From contig NC_053200.1 in NCBI RefSeq assembly GCF_905163445.1, forward strand, positions 8,928,001 through 8,992,000: 64,000 nt of DNA. Direction: 5' to 3'. Source of the DNA: Pararge aegeria. Its lineage: Eukaryota > Arthropoda > Insecta > Lepidoptera > Nymphalidae. The position numbers and the translations under genes were made by a program. The notes beneath the pieces are model-generated. The model worked only from the letters and a program-made list of their open reading frames with translations, was not told the origin of the DNA and made no database searches. Below, piece after piece: positions 36,626-48,700 of this stretch; positions within the stretch are counted from its first letter, which is position 1, and each line of letters begins with the position of its first letter.

Positions 36626-37318
36626 TCAATAGATGTGTGTGCGGAGCCATTCACAGGACCATCTATTCATTTTTATCTATGGACCGGTGGATACCTCCCT
36701 ACCACGTAACTGAAAAAACACATGACATTACAAGATCATAACTAATCAAATTGCAAACACAGCACGCCTATTTTATTACCGCACGTTTGACATCACAATG
36801 TAAATACGTGCTTTGAGTAGATTCTTAACAATTTACGCTATCGATAGTAGTGTGACAGGTGACAAGGTTGACACTTCAAAGTTCATTGCAGGCGCACCCA
36901 CCTAAGGTGGTTTTGACTATTGACCATCCATTTCCATACAGACGTTATCGGCAGCCGCAGATGATTCTCGTATTAATTATTCTGTACTTAGCTAGATCTT
37001 GCTTAGTTAAGGATTTAACATAATAATTAAAATTTGGCCACCGCATTCGCAATAATCTTACGAAACGTTTGTATGGAAAAGTGACCGGTTAGGGTAATAA
37101 TAATAGCACTCAACTCGCGCACGAACAGCTTTGGGTATTCTAAAGTAATTTAAGTAGATTAATTGATTACCTATTACTTATATGATAAGTTTAAACTTTT
37201 TAAAATGAAATGCCTACCGTTTGGTATGGTAAATTAAAAAAAAATGTTTTACGTTGAATAATATTTAGTCGGGCCATCTCGTTCAGAGTAATGGGTTCAT
37301 AGTACCTAATGGTGATTT

Positions 37319-37613
37319 ATCATCATCATCATCAAAGTAACCCATTACTGGCCAACTGCAGGACACGGGTCTCCTCCTAAAATGAGAAGGTGTAAAGGCA
37401 GTAGTCCACCAAGCTGGCCCAGTGCGGCTTGGTAGACTCCACGAACCTTTGAGAACATTATGGAGAACTCTCGGGCAAGCAGGTTTCCTCACGATGTTTT
37501 CCCTTACCGTTGAAGCAAGTGATATTTAACTTAGAAAAGTTTGCTTGCTGCGATTCAACTCGGCCCCCCGAAAGGTAAGTCGAGCTCCTACCCACCGGGC
37601 TATCACCGCTTCA
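37319..37613 (-). repeat. SINE family A, near full-length (reverse copy)
   Basis: A (atc)n tail is followed by ggacacgggtctcctcctaa, ccaccaagctggcccagtgc, ttgagaacattatggagaac, cctcacgatgttttccctta and gggctatcaccgcttc. Confidence 0.8.
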
Positions 37614-37999
37614 ATGATGATTAAAAACTTTTAAATCAAAAACTATTAACTAATAATATGACTCTGTACAAAGTGGCTAGTTCTATAACTCGGCAAAACG
37701 AGCATTTGTTAAAATAGATTAGATTTTTTATGCGTAAATAATTTACCCATATTAAAATTTATTAACGTTGTTTGTATGATATAGGTTGCCTTAGTTTAGG
37801 TACAACCTGTATAAATTCTAAAATATTTTTAGAATTTATACTGGTTAGTGAAATCGTCAAAGTGTGTGCGATTTATGCCTAAATTGTTGTCTGCCAACAT
37901 ATTTTTTATTTTTTACGAATTATTTGAAAACCTAATAATTATGTAGCCACTTCTTATTACAGTCCATTCTCTACAAATTGTCCTCTATCTTATACAACG

Positions 38000-38360
38000 T
38001 GTAACCAAATTACGAAATAATAGTTGAAGGGTGCATAAGTACATTTCATAAGGTACCACCCACCCTTTAAATATCACCCTTTAAAAATATTAAATCAAAA
38101 GAAGCATATTTATTTTATATATAGGGTTGACATAAGTGCTTACTTATGACAGGGTTGTCAAAAGTAAGCACTTAGTATCTTCAATAGGGTTTTTGAAGAT
38201 AAAAGACCGATACGTGCATAGTACCTTCGCTACGCGAAGCGTACGTAATAAAGTGGCAGATGTTAGGGCTTTATCTGTATTCTTTCATTAAAATCGTTGC
38301 CAGTGGTTTACCCAATAACAATTAGTGTTTCGGTTTTACAGATAATTCTCACAGACAGTA
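38000..38360. repeat. Downstream copy of the duplication flanking the cytochrome b561 gene
   Basis: It is homologous to 32060-32410 in the same orientation, 5.9 kb downstream. It differs by small insertions, including a local inverted pair (aagtgcttactt against aagtaagcactt). No b561 exon follows this copy. Confidence 0.65.
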
Positions 38361-38847
38361 AACAATGTTCCTCTAAATCATGTGAAGTAATATTTCGGTT
38401 TTCATTTACACGTCGTATAAGGGAAAAGTTAAAGTGAATGCACAATCCATAATAATGTAGGTGTAAGAAGTGAGTGTGTTTTGTAAATTAATATGTACTT
38501 GTATTGTTATAGTATAGCATAATGATATTAAGTAGAAGTAGGTATGGTTGACTGCATGAGATATTTTTAATAAAAAGTTACGAAAAATAATCATTGTCTT
38601 TACACTTATTTACTTAATTAATACCTACAGACACTCCCAACTAAATACCTACGTAAAGAGGTACTTACTCACCTCGTCTTTATATCAATAATAATTACTA
38701 TGTAGTATCCGGTGCATCCAAATGCAGGGTGTGGGTCAGTACACGATGTCCCGACAAACTTTGTCCCAACACAGAAGCCACTGGCTACAACCACAAAAAG
38801 TCTCCACCGGCAAATTTTCTGCAGTTTTAATTTTTTTTTTCGGACGG

Positions 38848-39068
38848 CCGATTGATGCTTTGGGCAGTGACCCTGTCTTCTGAGTCCAAGGTTGTGGGTT
38901 CATGAACGTTTTTTAGTGACTGAGTGTTTATCTGTACCTATCTTATAAGTATTTATGTATATTATTCGTAAAAATATCATCATTCATCAGTCATCTTAGT
39001 ACCTACCCATAACACAAGCTACGCTTACTTTGGGGCTAGCTACGGTGACGTGTGTATCGTCGTAGTTT
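38848..39068 (+). repeat. SINE family B
   Basis: cggccgattgatgctttggg, cagtgaccctgtcttctgag, tccaaggttgtgggttc, agtatttatgtatattattc and cacaagctacgcttactttg. Confidence 0.75.
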
Positions 39069-39107
39069 ATTTCAGTATTTATTATTATTAGTATTATTTT
39101 ATATCAA

Positions 39108-39235
39108 CTCGCCGTACGCGGTTGACGCCGGGGCCCGGGGGCCGCCAGACTACACATCGTCGATGCTGTTCACTACAGAAATTATGGCGGTGGCTCGGGT
39201 GGCGCGGTTTTGTGGTCGCTCGTGTATGTAGGCAC
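39108..39235. other. Isolated GC-rich, CpG-rich block
   Basis: About 125 bp of CpG-rich sequence (cgccgtacgcggttgacgcc, ggggcccgggggccgccaga, gtggctcgggtggcgcggtt) sits in AT-rich DNA, about 0.86 kb upstream of the proteasome start codon. One + frame stays open across it, with no recognisable protein. It may be a promoter-associated island or part of an unrecognised element. Confidence 0.5.
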
Positions 39236-40095
39236 GACTGATTAATTATACATTTTACGCTTGATTATTTTATGTAATTGAAAATCAAGACGCTTAATTT
39301 ATTATACTGAGAAATTAAGAAGCCTATGAAGAATACCTACTCTTTAAGAGCAATAAGTCAAAAATGTTGCTGCCTATGATATGATTATATAACGAACGAA
39401 GCTTTGAGTTCGTTGCTGATAGTAAATAATGTTCATCATCTTCTTTTGCTTTGTTACGAGCACAAGTTACAAATACCTTCATGCAATGCTTTCCGTTTCC
39501 GCCAAAACGGTTTTTTTTTTTTAATTTCGTTCAGAAATATTGATTAAATATGCTTAGATGCTGAGCTTATAACATTATTGGTTACGAATTTACTAGTGAT
39601 TTAGTCTCAGAGTAAAGATTAATTTTAGAATATTCGTGGTATTATTAAATTTCCAATTATAAGCAGGTCAGAAATAGCATTTTATTCTTAATGTTTTATT
39701 TAATCCAATTTCCGATCTTGACGAAGGTAATGCTGCTTTATTATTATAATTAGTTAATATTTTAAGATATATATATATAAATTAAGATTTTGGTTTATAG
39801 TTTGGTTTATGTATATTTATTTAGGACATTTTAAATACAGGACACTTAATACATATTAATATAAAAATTTAATAAAATAAAATCTAATTTCCGAACGAAA
39901 TTAAAATTAAAAAATAAATATCGAAAACTAAACTATCATCTTTGGTTGGCTGTTTTTGCAACTGTCAAATTATTCTGAATCTGTCATTCATAATCCGGCA
40001 AAGCTACTTTATTTTTGATAAATTGTGTTTAAAGAGAATTCATAGGAATTCTGAAGACAAAGTGCATTTGATTAAAGTATTATATTCTATCAAAA

Positions 40096-43000
40096 ATGGT
40101 AAGCGATGATTTAACATATGACCAACTTAATACGAGACTGCTAAGGCAATTATTAGGTTAGCTAGTTATTGCTTGGTCATTCCGGTATTTTACATCAAAA
40201 ATGTTTTGCATTTTTACAGGCTCGGCGTTATGATACAAGAACAACAATCTTCTCACCTGAAGGTAATTTACTTTTATGTTTCTACTTAAGAAATTAATTA
40301 ATTAAATATATTCTGCTGAAAACATACCCTTTCAAATTACTTGTGCATCTTTGTTAAACTAATAAAGTAGTAGTTGTCAGTGAGTGTTTAAATATTTTTG
40401 TTCAGAATATTGAATCATCTACTTTAGTAAACAGAAATAATTAATAGAACTTCTGTTATTGTCTGCAGTTAATTTGAAAAGTTGTGCATTTAAACTACAG
40501 TAAGGTATTTTTTTGTGGCAAAATGGAACCATGCAGTTTAATTTGTGCAGATCTTTTGGTAAAGATTCTTTATGACCCTAATATTATGTTGCCAATATCA
40601 CATGAGTATCAATATGTAGGATTTTTTCTTCATTAATATTTCCCTGCCCTTTTTAGGAAGGCTATATCAGGTTGAATATGCTATGGAAGCTATAAGTCAT
40701 GCTGGCACCTCACTTGGGATCCTTGCAACTGATGGAATCTTGCTAGCAGCTGAACGCAGAAATACCAACAAACTCCTAGATGAAGTGTTCTTCTCTGAGA
40801 AGATATACAAGTTAAATGAAGATATGGTCTGCTCTGTTGCTGGTATTACATCTGATGCTAATGTATTGACTAATGAGCTGCGGTTGATAGCACAGAGGTA
40901 TTTGCTGCAGTACGGAGAGTCAATACCTTGTGAACAACTTGTATCGTGGCTTTGTGATGTTAAACAGGCTTATACACAGTATGGAGGTACAGTTTATTTC
41001 ATAAATACTTTTACTTCAAAGGTGAACATCCCTAATCTCCATATTACTTTGAATTTTCAGTGATTTACTTTTTAAATGTAGATTCTATTAATCTAAATAG
41101 TGGTGTCACTGAATAACTGAATACTAAATATCATTCAGTTTAACCTTTAATGAACTGGCTAAGGACTTAACTGCAATCTCACCTGGTTATACGTAATGAT
41201 GGAGTCTTAAGATGGTAAAGCTATTATGTTAGGGAGTATGGCACTTATATTAACCCAAACCCTAATCGGTTTCTTTGCAACATTGTACGGGAATGCTAAA
41301 TCACTTAGCAGCACATCTTTGCCGGTAGGGTAGTAACTATCTATGGCAGAAACCTCCCGACACATAATATACATTGTAAGATGTCAACACACATTAAGCA
41401 TATAGATTATTATTTATTGCGAACACGGACCGTGTTCGCAATACAGAAATATTAAGGCGAGCAAATGTCTGGGGTATCGAGGCATACTTGATGAGGCGGC
41501 AGCTACGGTGGTGTGGGCATGTCTCACGGATGTCTGACGAGTGAGTTGCAAAGCGCATCTTCTACTCTGAACTGCAAGATGGCTAGCGGAAACAAGGCGG
41601 CCAGCTTCTGCGGTATAAAGATGTGCTGAAGCGTCATATGAAGCAATGTTCCATAGTTCCGGCAAGATGGGAGACCATTACGAAAGACCGCCCACATTGG
41701 CGGCGCTTAGTAAACACGAACGTGACGAAGTTTGAGTTGAGGCGACTTAAGGCGCTTGATGCTAAACGCGATGAGCTAAAGGCACGACAACCAGCGGCCT
41801 TATCATATAACTACATTGCCGGTGTGTTGACGTGTAGCGAATGCAGCCGTACGTTTAGCACAAAATCAGGTTATGCGAGTCATCTAAGGGCTCACCAGCG
41901 GCGCTCTCAGCCGGAATCTGAAACAGTTGCTGTGACCGAATACGGTTAGGATTGATTGATATTATTTATTGTGTTTCAGGTAAGAGACCCTTTGGAGTAT
42001 CCATTCTCTACATGGGGTGGGATAAACACTATGGCTATCAGCTTTACCAGTCTGACCCAAGTGGCAACTATGGAGGCTGGAAAGCTACTTGCATAGGAAA
42101 TAATAGCGCTGTAAGTATTTTCATTAAATGTTTTTTTTTTCTTGACAATTAAGCAGACAGATGGGATTAAATCTAGTATAAGAAATTAATTTCGTCCAAT
42201 TTCTCTGAAGTTTAGTACGCTTATAATAATTGTCATCAGAAGTACCAATTGTCATAGTATAACTAACTTCAATTACCTATTGACCCCCTTGATATGTATA
42301 TCAAATATAATACTTTCGCAAGTAAAATAAAGAACACCATGAAAAATATTAAATAAAGTTGTGACCTGTCAAAACTAAATGGTGGAGTACTTAAAAAACC
42401 CCCCTCAATATGGATAAAACTAAAGTTTTTTACATTCATATCTTAATTATTATGCTGAGATCTTCTTTTAATCATATAATAGTGTACAAGTACCAGGAGG
42501 TCTCACTCTCTTCTCTAACAAAATGGGTAAATGGGTATCAAATAAAAAGGCTGGACTAGTTATTTTATTAGTCAAGGCCTTTAATTTGACACTGTACACC
42601 ATGAAAAAATTGCATGTGCAAGATGGCTTCTGAATCAAAGTGGTGGATCATAGAGTTTTAGATTGAGATATTATGTAGTCTTGAAGTGATAGTAAATGCC
42701 CTCTATCAGAATCTGAGAGATTAATATTTAGGAGATTGTGATCATTGAATCAAGGTACTTAATTAAATTTTTACTAATTAAAAAATATTGCAATTTCAGG
42801 CTGCAGTATCCAGTCTTAAACAGGAATACAAGGAAAATGAAACAACTTTGGATGAGGCACAGGCTTTGGCTATCAAAGTGCTCAGCAAGACTTTGGACAT
42901 GACCAAACTCACCCCAGAGAAAGGTTAGTATCTGAATTGTAATATCAATGAATTTATTATTTACAGCTAAATGGAATAAGTACTGGTACAGTACAGTATG

Positions 43001-43577
43001 TATACCAATCCTCCTTGACTGGGTTGTAATAATGAAGATTTATTTAATTATAAGCTTTCCCAGGGCAACAGACAATACACATAAGAGTAATATAAAAAAA
43101 AATTATGACATAAATCAATGAAGTTTCCACTGAAGATGATTATAATGGTTTTACACTACAGTTTTAATGTTGTTGCATGAAGGTTACTTTGCTTTATAGT
43201 ATGTGATAGAATGAGAGGTATCCTGAGGGGTGTCACCTGTGAAAAACGCTGCATTTCTATTCTTCAACCAAAAAAATTATAGCATCCTTTGATCACTTTT
43301 TCCTGACAAAAGCTATTGTTTAGCTACTATAGAATTTTTAATTCAGTATAGAATTTGTGTGTAATTCAAACTCTATTTCCTGTTTGGACTATTTAAATAT
43401 TTTATAAAAGTAACAAAATTATTATATTTTTCAGTGGAAATGGCTACTCTTACGCGCAAAGATAATAAAACTATTATAAGAGTCCTCACAAGCGCTGAAG
43501 TTGAGAAATTGATTACCAACTTCGAAAAGAGTGAAGCTGAAGCGGAAGCTGCCAAGAAACTGCTACCCAAATCGTAA
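40096..43577 (+). CDS. PSMA4: 20S proteasome subunit alpha type-4 (alpha3)
   Basis: Coding exons are 40096-40098 (the ATG alone), 40220-40262, 40657-40986, 41980-42110, 42800-42923 and 43435-43577, giving 257 aa with consistent phases and GT..AG borders. It is a structural, non-catalytic subunit of the outer ring of the 20S core, which gates substrate entry to the ubiquitin-dependent protease in cytosol and nucleus. The N-terminus RRYDTRTTIFSPEGRLYQVE then YAMEA is the proteasome A-type signature. HKLLDEVFFSEKIY-type sequence (NKLLDEVFFSEKIYKLNEDM) and GWDKHYGYQLYQSDPSGNYG follow, nearly invariant in alpha type-4 of animals. The end is a charged, KEKE-like tail (EKSEAEAEAAKKLLPKS). The length is normal for insects. 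Intron 3 holds a retrotransposon remnant in the sense direction. AATAAA lies at 43592-43597. Confidence 0.97.
41415..41443. repeat. Perfect palindrome, 14 bp arms, 1 nt spacer
   Basis: tattgcgaacacgg, a, ccgtgttcgcaata. It lies at the upstream edge of the retrotransposon remnant in proteasome intron 3. Confidence 0.85.
41450..41949 (+). pseudogene. LINE remnant in proteasome intron 3: RT C-terminus with C2H2 zinc finger
   Basis: One frame reads RRQLRWCGHVSRMSDE, stop, VAKRIFYSELQDG, stop, then RKQGGQLLRYKDVLKRHMKQ and an open stretch to 41949. The LRW-x-GHV-x-RM...FYxEL...G-R-x-x-GGQ-x-xRYKD-x-LK series is the standard C-terminus of many animal non-LTR retrotransposon ORFs. The last 109 codons end in a classical C-x2-C-x12-H-x3-H finger (codons 71-91 of that stretch). 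Two in-frame stops show it is dead. It lies wholly inside the intron, in the sense orientation. Confidence 0.75.
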
Positions 43578-43591
43578 TTTTGTATTTTTCA

Positions 43592-43597
43592 AATAAA
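43592..43597 (+). terminator. Poly(A) signal of the proteasome gene
   Basis: AATAAA lies 15 bp after the stop codon. Confidence 0.7.
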
Positions 43598-43784
43598 GGT
43601 CTATCTTATCAACTGCAGATTACATTTTTTTCACTAAACGTTTGTGTTTTATTCTAATTAATTACTTTAAACCATTTTTGTCGCATGGATTTAACTAAAT
43701 TCATGTTTAGACAAACATAAACCAACATAATTTATAAAATATGTAAAAGAAACTACATGCTATAATCAATTGGGCATCTGTGGG

Positions 43785-43880
43785 CGATGCCAATCTGCTT
43801 CAGAGCAGCGTGGTGAGTTTATGCTCTAAGACTTCTCTTACATGAGATAGCAGTGAAATGTTAACATGCTGAATGCAAGG
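43785..43880 (+). repeat. SINE fragment (agcgtggtg-aagctc type)
   Basis: cagagcagcgtggtgagttt, atgctctaagacttctctta and catgagatagcagtg resemble the 3' part of a common lepidopteran SINE. A reverse piece (ccattgctgggcac, ccaccacgctgctctaatat) occurs at about 50985-51045. Confidence 0.45.
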
Positions 43881-44292
43881 ACATCAGGACTGGCATTAAA
43901 GATAAAGAAGTTCTTTTAATTATTGCGCTTCGTTGCGTCTCTCTGTGAACTGACCCTCACATTGTCAGTTTACGGTTGGTGTCTCAATGTTGGGACGTTT
44001 TTAGTTCTTTCATATTATACCACGAAAGTGCGATATTAAGAATTATACCCTTTTCCCGGTTTCCTGTCTGCACACGCGGTAAAAATCGAATGATTGATTA
44101 TTTAGTTTTTTCCAGAATTATTCAATTGCCTATAGCTGTCACTAGAAAATAATGCTATTGTATTAGGTATTTTGTAAGATTTGACTATAAGGGAAGATAC
44201 TTTAGTGTGGTGTCCCCAAATGGGTCCAATGGGCTTATTGATTATATTATTTTATTTATTTTTTACAGTTTTAGTTTCACCGTTCGTTAACA

Positions 44293-45309
44293 ATGAAGAA
44301 GCGATCATTTGATTTTGCAACTGACTATCGGGGCCTCGAAGAAGCAATAAAAGATATTTTTAATGAAGAGTTTGTTCTGAACACGAAGTTATATGCTGCA
44401 CAACACTACAACCATGACTTTCAGATAACCATTGATGACCCCAAAATTTTTATTGGCATTCTACTACTGACTGGATACCACTCACTTCCACAATAGTGAC
44501 TGTACTGGTAGAGAATGTAGATGAAGACTGTTATTTTTCCATTGTTTCAAAAGCAATGTCAAAAGATTCCTGCATTTTTGCGACAGTGAAGCTGCTGCGG
44601 GATCTACCGATAAGATATTCAAAGTACTTGCTGATGTGCTGATCAAGAAATTCTTTCAGTGGAGTGTAGTCCATGAGCATCTAACGATAGACGAGTCAAT
44701 GGTGAAATATTTTGGACGTCACCCAGCCAAACAGTTCATAAGAGACAAGCCAGTTCTATTTGGATATAAGACTGAATGATTGCAAGTGCAGATAGTTATT
44801 GCTATGCTTTTGATATATTCTGTGGGAAATCAGTAGGAGAGACCAATAGGAGCCTTTGGGATCAAAAGTTGAGAAAGTGAATGAAAAAGTAACTCCGAGC
44901 CGAATTTGACTACCGATTCGTTACAGTAAATCGAATTTTGTTCGTGCGATGGCTTGACAACAGTGTTGTTACAAACTACGACTAAGTTTACCCTCTGAGC
45001 TTGGGCTAAAAGGTGGAAGTAAGGCTCGGCATATCCTGTCCGTGGAAGACAAAATGGACCAAGCTCCAGTTTCGTCGAAGTATGGCCCGCTATTATTTAA
45101 GGGCTATAGAAACCAAAAGACCCGATAGAAGACAGCGTAAATCTTCAGTGGTGCCAGGTATGAATCAGGATGGAGCTGGACACTTCCCTCAGAAGCAACC
45201 AAGCCAGCTTCGTTGCGTAGTATGCCACACGAAAGCACATTGGCACTGTAAAAAATGCATCAAGACATTGTGCATCGAAAAAAGTGGTTTCGAAACATAT
45301 CATGCATAA
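44293..45309 (+). pseudogene. Broken piggyBac-type transposase (PGBD-like)
   Basis: The pieces occur in the family's order but in shifting frames. They are an N-terminal segment ending DDPKIFIGILLLTGYHSLPQ and stop (44293-44496), HLTIDESMVKYFGRHPAKQF then IRDKPVLFGYK (about 44678-44780), YAFDIFCGKSVGE in another frame, YRFVTVNRILFVRWLDNSVV (about 44921-44970), and a C-terminal cysteine-rich domain (45211-45309: RCVVC, HWHCKKCIKTLC). PiggyBac transposases cut and paste at TTAA using DDD catalysis. Stops, frameshifts and deletions show this copy is dead. The sequence tttgggtccaaatgggttaa just beyond the 3' side ends in TTAA and could be its terminus. Confidence 0.85.
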
Positions 45310-45449
45310 GCCCATTGGCCCCAGTTAAGGACGGTGTTTTTTTTAAATATATAGAAGATTTTTTTTAGGTTTTTGCTGTAAAATGTCTAACTAGCCACTA
45401 ATAGTTCGTTTAATAAAGTTTTTTTTCAAAATATTGCTGCTGGTTTGTA

Positions 45450-45469
45450 TTTGGGTCCAAATGGGTTAA
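45450..45469. repeat. Possible piggyBac terminal sequence with TTAA
   Basis: tttgggtccaaatgggttaa ends in the TTAA target. A similar motif (gggtccaatgggctta) lies before the coding remnant at 44222-44237, and an inverted one (taagcccattggcccc) just after it at 45307-45322. True element ends are not established. Confidence 0.4.
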
Positions 45470-45715
45470 TGTTACTACTACATTCGTGCTTCTTTTATCC
45501 ATATCATAGACACAATTTCTAAACGGTAAATATATGTCAATGTCAAACACGACTTTGATAGATGAATGATGACTGATGTCATGTCTTGTCAACAAAATTC
45601 AATACCTACCGTCTACGAAACCTACCTATTTTTGAAATTTTGTATAAATTTTGTTGATTTGTAATTTCCATATGTTCTATTTCTAAGTGATTTCTATAAG
45701 AAATTTCATATAACC

Positions 45716-48700
45716 ATGGCTGTTGAGAATGTAACACTTCCAAAGAAATCAAGACTGGAAATGAATGTACGGCAACTGCTTAATAAATGTGAATTGATTG
45801 CAAAACAGGAACCGATAGATGTAAATTGCAGATTAAAACAATATGTGAAATCTCTTAACGATATGATAACTGAACTTAAAACTGGTCCCGAGTAAGTACG
45901 ATACTTTTATGTTTCACTACTAGTGTTCGTAATGCCAGTACTGAAATTTAAATAAAACGTATTTCAAATATCGCCTATCTGTCTACTATGAGAAATCTAT
46001 TTACTGTGATAATTCAATATGTATGTTAATACTATAAAAATTAAGCTTAGTTTTCTGTACTCCACAAAAAGCACGAGAATCTGTACTAATTACTATGTAG
46101 TTTATAAGTTCTTCAATGTTTATACTCCACACCAAACAGATATTTGGCAAAGTAATCTCGCTCCAACACATGTTTACACAGATGTTACCTTTACAATGAA
46201 TAATTATTTAATCATAGTAAAGTCAAAATCTCCTGAGGATAGCCACCTTTCATTAATTAATGCTTGTTTACAGAAAACCTGCCAAAGATGTTTTAGCAGA
46301 GTATACTAAGCGAGCCACTTTCTTAAAAGGGTTAATTCAAACAGCTACTCTGAATAGTCCAATAGAAAAGGTATATGGTTATACAATGGCTTTTTAAATT
46401 TCAATAAAAAATACCTTATGAAAATGTAAAAAATACCCTTGAAGTCCTAAATATATCTCAGAAAAAACACCTAAAAACTTTTTTTGGTCTCCTTAGAATT
46501 ATTTACGAAATTTTCATATACATCAAGTAAAAACCATTGCAATATCAATTCTTTTAAAACATTAATTTTCTCTAAAGTATAATCAAATATATTATCGATG
46601 TCAGTCTATTGAAACATCTTCTCTCGCTTCAATAGATTCTAATTACAAAATAGTTTTTTGGAATTTTTGAAAAGGGTGTGCTAGACCTGATGAATTATTA
46701 ATCAATTTATTTATATTTGAATCACATTTAAGCTTGAAGCAGTACAACTATTGTCACATGGTGCAGCAACCAATTCTGCAGATGGTTCAGCTCAAGAGAT
46801 ACATCAAAAGACAGTTGCTAAATATGGGGTTGAGTTGCGATCAGAGTTATTTGGTTTAGGTAAGACATTCACTTTTATTACAGTTTTTTGAAAATCCTGT
46901 GGGAACTGCGTTTTTCCTAGCCCATGTTTCTCTCAATTTTTTTAACTCAATGCCAAATCACCACTGAAACTGTTCAGAAAGACAACTCTACCGTGAAGAA
47001 GTTGGCAAGAAAATCAGCTGTTGCTCTTCAACATTCACTTTCCTATCTTGTGAGAGATGAAAACAGAACCAGATGCTTTCTAGCAATCTTGTCATTTTTT
47101 TTATATATGCTTATAGATATGTTATTATATTTGTTGCAGAAGACAGCGATGATACACTCAGGCAGCGAAATATTATAAAAGCAGCAAACTTTACAACCAC
47201 AAGTACTAGTCAAGAAGACATAGACTCACTGCTCAAATACCATCAGAACATGCAAGAGAAAGTTGCGGAAAACATGGTCATGCTTACTAAGAGCTTGAAG
47301 GAGCAGTCACAGATTGCGAGCACTATTATAAAAGCTGATACTGAGGTAAGTGATTTATATGTCTGTTATTTAGACACAAGTGCCTCTTATCAAATTTCAG
47401 TTATTATATATTTGATCATCTGCCTCATTGGCCTATTGATTATCATGTTTGACTAAGGATCACAAGATACCACTTTCCTTTCCTGGGTCAGGTTAAAAAC
47501 TTTTAGTTATTGGATATTTCCGTTTAGTTAGGAAATTGGGGCTCCTTGCCACTATGTCTGTTTTTCTCACTGCCTAGTTGAATCCCTACCGGTTTCTTCA
47601 TGCTCAATTGTCCATAGGACCATAGGCTACCTTATATGTCACTAAGAAAGCCTATGGACAATGGAGCAAGAATGCCTATATGTCAATGTATTTAAGGAAA
47701 TTAACTGTTTAATAGAACAAGGTTCTACTGTCAAAGACTATACTTCTTTAATCACAGATTTCGCCAAGGATTGTCGTTTTGCCTGTTTTTTTTAAACAAA
47801 TTATAATGCAAAAAATGATTTTAAAAGAGTATATAGTATATGCATGTATATGTTAAATACATGATTGCGTGTGGGAAATGATTAAAAAAGAATATATATA
47901 TATATATATATATGCTTGTATGTATGATATACGTGGCAGTGTGTATAATGTGTTTTTTATTCATTTAATGAATATTTTTATGCATAATATAACAAAATAT
48001 GAGTATTCTGCACTCCTTATTTATATTTAAACTATAGGCGTCTAAAATGTCATACTACTCCGTCCGCGCAATTATCGAAAAAACGGATACAAAATTTTTG
48101 CTTCACGTATTAATAGATAGATTATATTTCCCCCATCATCCCGCATTAAAAGTGCCTTCTATTTTAATAACAAAGTTCTCGATTAGATAGGTTTTAGTTT
48201 ATGAACAAATGCCCGTTTGCATGAACGACTCGAAATTACCCTGTTTTGCAATTCCGAAATAAGTAACGCCTAATCTAAGGAAATTCCTAGGCATACATCA
48301 AACTTTCACCAATAGTTATTAACTAAGAGTTGCTGAAACTTATTTTTTCTATAGACATCGCATAAACCATTACGCATTGGAGTTAGGCGTTGTAGGTTTA
48401 GTGTAAAAGGGCATAAATGTTGTTTTTAAATAGTTTTCTTTTATCTGTTTTATTTTAGGCGCTTAAGAAATCATCAGACTTGACAGACCGGAACCTCATT
48501 TCGTTAAAAGTGGAGTCCGAAAGGCTACAGGAGCACAGTCGCGGCGCTTGGAAATGTTGGCTATGGCTTATGCTTGCTGTCATTGTGGCCATATTTATAA
48601 GTAAGTGTTAGCTCACTTATAAATTAGTACCTATGTATTAAGCAAGCTTGAAACGGTGATAGCCTGGGTTGATCTCTGGCACCCAACTCTAACTTTTCAA

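Noticed and set aside
46019..46309. 96-codon plus-strand frame overlapping USE1 exon 2
   Set aside because: It lies mostly in intron 1 and reads exon 2 in the wrong frame.
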